From contig CAKREC010000015.1 in assembly GCA_934316925.1 (NCBI GenBank), positions 1 to 44,157 on the forward strand: a stretch of DNA of 44,157 nt, given 5' to 3'. This DNA comes from an uncultured Eubacterium sp. GTDB lineage: Bacteria > Bacillota > Clostridia > Lachnospirales > Lachnospiraceae. The position numbers and the translations under genes were made by a program. The first letter of the stretch is position 1. Every line of letters starts with the position of its first letter. Shown here one piece after another: positions 42,049 to 44,157 of the stretch. Under the pieces are notes generated by a model. It was not told the origin of the DNA and did no database searches. It saw only the letters and a list, made by a program, of their open reading frames with translations.

Positions 42049-43962
42049 TTCATCCTTCCACAATGCATAACTGGCATCGCTTGGCATTCTCAGATCTCCC
42101 CTAGGTGATACCGATACCGTACCCACTTTCGGTCCATCCGGAAGACAGGATCGTTTAAACTGCTGCTGAAAGAATCGACGATAAAATGTCTCAAGCCACT
42201 TAAATATGGTCTTTTTGTCATAATCATCCGCAAATGCATAACTGGCAAGCCGATAAATCTTCGTTGGTGTAAAACCACAGCGAAGTACATAATACAGAAA
42301 GAAATCATGCAATTCATATGGGCCAACGATATCCTCTGTCTTCTGGGATATCTCGCCCTCTTTTGGTGGAAGCAGTTCCGGACTTACCGGCGTAGCAAGT
42401 ACATCATGCAACACCTGGGACAACGCTTTGTTTTCTGCCGTATCGGCATAGTACTGAACCAGGTAACGAACCAATGTCTTTGGTACTGAACAGTTCACAC
42501 CATACATGGACATATGATCCCCGTTATAAGTAGCCCACCCCAGTGCCAGTTCCGACATATCTCCGGTGCCAATTACCATTCCCCCACTCTGATTTGCAAT
42601 ATCCATCAGAATCTGTGTTCGTTCTCTCGCCTGCCCATTTTCATAAGTCACGTCCTGAATTGCAGGGTCATGACCAATATCACGAAAATGAATATTTACA
42701 GCTTCTTCAATCCGGATCTCCTGCAATGCCGTTCCTAATTCTCGCGCCAGATTTACCGCATTGTCATATGTCTTGTTGGTTGTTCCAAAACAAGGCATTG
42801 TCACACTTTCAATTCCTTTTCGATCCAGTCCAAGAAGGTCAAATGCACGTACCGTGACCAACAGTGCCAGTGTAGAATCCAAACCACCCGACAAACCGAT
42901 CACAGCACTTTTGCATCCGGTATGTTTCAGGCGCTTTGCCAATCCATGTGCCTGTATGTCCAGTATTTCATTGCATCGTTCTTCACGATTCTTTTTGTCT
43001 GCCGGTACAAACGGAGTCTTCTCATAATATCGTGTCAATGTGGTCTGCAACTGTGTTTCCCCGGTTTTGATCACGATCCGCTCATATCCATTTTCCTGTT
43101 CTGTCATACTCTTGGAAAATGTATTCATGCGTCTGCGTTCATTGCGTAACCGCAGCACATCGACCTCTGTTATCACATCATGATCCCCGGCAAACGGCAA
43201 ACTTTCCGACAGAACTGTGCCATTTTCCACGATCAGATTATGTCCGGCAAAAACCATATCTTGCGTTGATTCTCCTTCACCCGCATCGGCATAGATATAC
43301 GCAGAAAGTGTTCGCGCCGATTGATTTTTGACCAGATCGCGGCGGTATTTCGCTTTTCCGGTGAGTTCATCACTCGCCGACAGATTCACGATCACATTAG
43401 CACCATGCTGTGCGTGCCCACAGGAAGGCGGAACCGGAACCCACAAATCCTCACAGATCTCTACCGCGAATGTATGATCCCGAAATCCATCTAACTGGAA
43501 GATCAAATGACTTCCAAATGGGCACTCTCCACCGTCCCATGTCAGCACCCGATTGGTTTTCGGACAAGCGTGAAACTGTCTCGCTTCGTAAAATTCACTA
43601 TAATTGGGCAGATATGTTTTAGGAACCATGCCATAGATCGTACCCCCGCCTACAACTGCCGCCACATTATACAACTTATATTCTAAAAGAACCGGCAAGC
43701 CAACTACACAGATCACATCTAGTTCTTTTGTTTCTTCCACAAAATCAAGCAGTGCCTGAAAACTCCCCTCCAAAAGGGTATCCTGCAAAAACAGATCATG
43801 ACAAGTATACCCCGTCAGAGAAAACTCAGGAAACGCCAGAAGTCGTACCCCTGCATCATTCATCTCTTTTGCTTTTTTCACTAACTGTGTTTTATTATAC
43901 ACAGGGTCTGCCACCCTAAGCTCCGGCGATGCAGCCGCCACCTTCCAAAAGCCGTCTTTCAT
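42013..43962 (-). CDS. nadE: Glutamine-dependent NAD+ synthetase
   Basis: This 649-residue protein makes NAD+ from deamido-NAD+, ATP and glutamine. The N-terminal nitrilase-like glutaminase domain carries the Glu (FPEFSLTGYTC), Lys (VPKTYLPNYSEFYE) and Cys (AVEICEDLWVP) triad. The C-terminal synthetase domain has the ATP-binding SGGLDSTLAL loop and GTGDMSELALGWATYNGDH. Length matches the two-domain form. The start at 43962 has AGGAGG nine bases upstream; a start 14 codons earlier has no SD. It has its own promoter. Confidence 0.96.
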   Translation of the reverse strand: MKDGFWKVAAASPELRVADPVYNKTQLVKKAKEMNDAGVRLLAFPEFSLTGYTCHDLFLQDTLLEGSFQALLDFVEETKELDVICVVGLPVLLEYKLYNVAAVVGGGTIYGMVPKTYLPNYSEFYEARQFHACPKTNRVLTWDGGECPFGSHLIFQLDGFRDHTFAVEICEDLWVPVPPSCGHAQHGANVIVNLSASDELTGKAKYRRDLVKNQSARTLSAYIYADAGEGESTQDMVFAGHNLIVENGTVLSESLPFAGDHDVITEVDVLRLRNERRRMNTFSKSMTEQENGYERIVIKTGETQLQTTLTRYYEKTPFVPADKKNREERCNEILDIQAHGLAKRLKHTGCKSAVIGLSGGLDSTLALLVTVRAFDLLGLDRKGIESVTMPCFGTTNKTYDNAVNLARELGTALQEIRIEEAVNIHFRDIGHDPAIQDVTYENGQARERTQILMDIANQSGGMVIGTGDMSELALGWATYNGDHMSMYGVNCSVPKTLVRYLVQYYADTAENKALSQVLHDVLATPVSPELLPPKEGEISQKTEDIVGPYELHDFFLYYVLRCGFTPTKIYRLASYAFADDYDKKTIFKWLETFYRRFFQQQFKRSCLPDGPKVGTVSVSPRGDLRMPSDASYALWKDELDAIRLRFCES

Positions 43963-44003
43963 GTCTTGTTTCCTCCTGCTCATTTTGCATAGTCTTTCAG
44001 TCA

Positions 44004-44032
44004 ATTATAACAAAGTAGAAAAGAAATGACAA
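44004..44032 (-). promoter_or_regulatory. Promoter of nadE
   Basis: Minus strand TTGTCA (44027-44032), a 17-base spacer and TATAAT (44004-44009). Start near 43997. Confidence 0.7.
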
Positions 44033-44058
44033 TTCGCTTCTTAAATGTCAGATGCCAG

Positions 44059-44157
44059 CTATAATTCTGCTGGATCGTTAAAAATTTCTTCTGGCGAGAA
44101 AACTTGATATATTGCATCCCCCCATCTACCGTTAAAACAGATTGAACAACTCATCTT
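44059..44157 (-). CDS. Possible 3' end of a gene, cut by window edge
   Basis: An open frame enters from the right edge and ends at TAG (44061-44059). Its last residues read GRWGDAIYQVFSPEEIFNDPAEL, a plausible protein end. No product can be named. A Met near the edge could also start a 31-residue frame. The assignment rests on residue composition only. Confidence 0.4.
   Translation of the reverse strand, partial: KMSCSICFNGRWGDAIYQVFSPEEIFNDPAEL

Overview
The window looks like a core chromosomal segment from a low-GC Gram-positive anaerobe of the class Clostridia, most likely Lachnospiraceae. The basis is strong AGGAGG-type Shine-Dalgarno (SD) sites, a thrS T-box, an infC-rpmI-rplT operon with an L20-type leader, AddAB instead of RecBCD, ClpC, RadA and Csp-like S8 proteins. 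Most genes lie on the minus strand. I see no prophage, insertion sequence, CRISPR array or secondary-metabolite cluster. All assignments come from reading the sequence; no database search was run.

Layout. 1-114: 5' part of a minus-strand tRNA (probably Pro) and its consensus promoter. 175-6049: hisC, a Csp-like S8 protein that has lost its catalytic serine, a divergent ClpX and an HtrA protease. 6242-7669: an isolated polyprenyl glycosylphosphotransferase on the plus strand. 7755-9451: a DUF1292 protein and a lipoprotein. 9550-12370 (plus): a nuclease-helicase fusion of the DinG/XPD type, probably translated from a leaderless mRNA, and a short peptide deformylase. 12376-16510 (minus): an operon of a cytidylate-kinase-like protein, gltX, a UvrD-family helicase and an easily missed 59-residue Cys-rich membrane protein. 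16643-19287: two secreted wall hydrolases (amidase, M14 carboxypeptidase) flanking tRNA-Leu(AAG). 19368-20700: infC-rpmI-rplT with an attenuator leader and a probable AUA start codon for infC.

20700-21550 has no convincing gene. It holds three tandem 235-bp units, each with a long interrupted hairpin, and a fourth diverged unit whose hairpin body is inverted while its flanking spacer is not. Stems are preserved by compensatory changes and most hairpin differences fall in loops. This is the most likely undescribed element here.

21614-22614 (plus): a GNAT acetyltransferase and a DUF2752 membrane protein. 22597-25490 (minus): thrS under an unusually compact T-box, followed by two small membrane proteins. 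25528-28593: a diguanylate cyclase, radA and a conserved protein of unknown function. 28658-41542 (minus): a tightly packed gene string addB-addA-methyltransferase-glucosaminidase-cohesin-like protein-clpC, which joins recombinational repair, wall remodelling and proteolysis. 41611-44157: a small membrane-anchored protein, glutamine-dependent NAD synthetase, and a possible gene end at the right edge.

Start codons were chosen mainly by SD position, so many genes are shorter than the longest possible reading frame.
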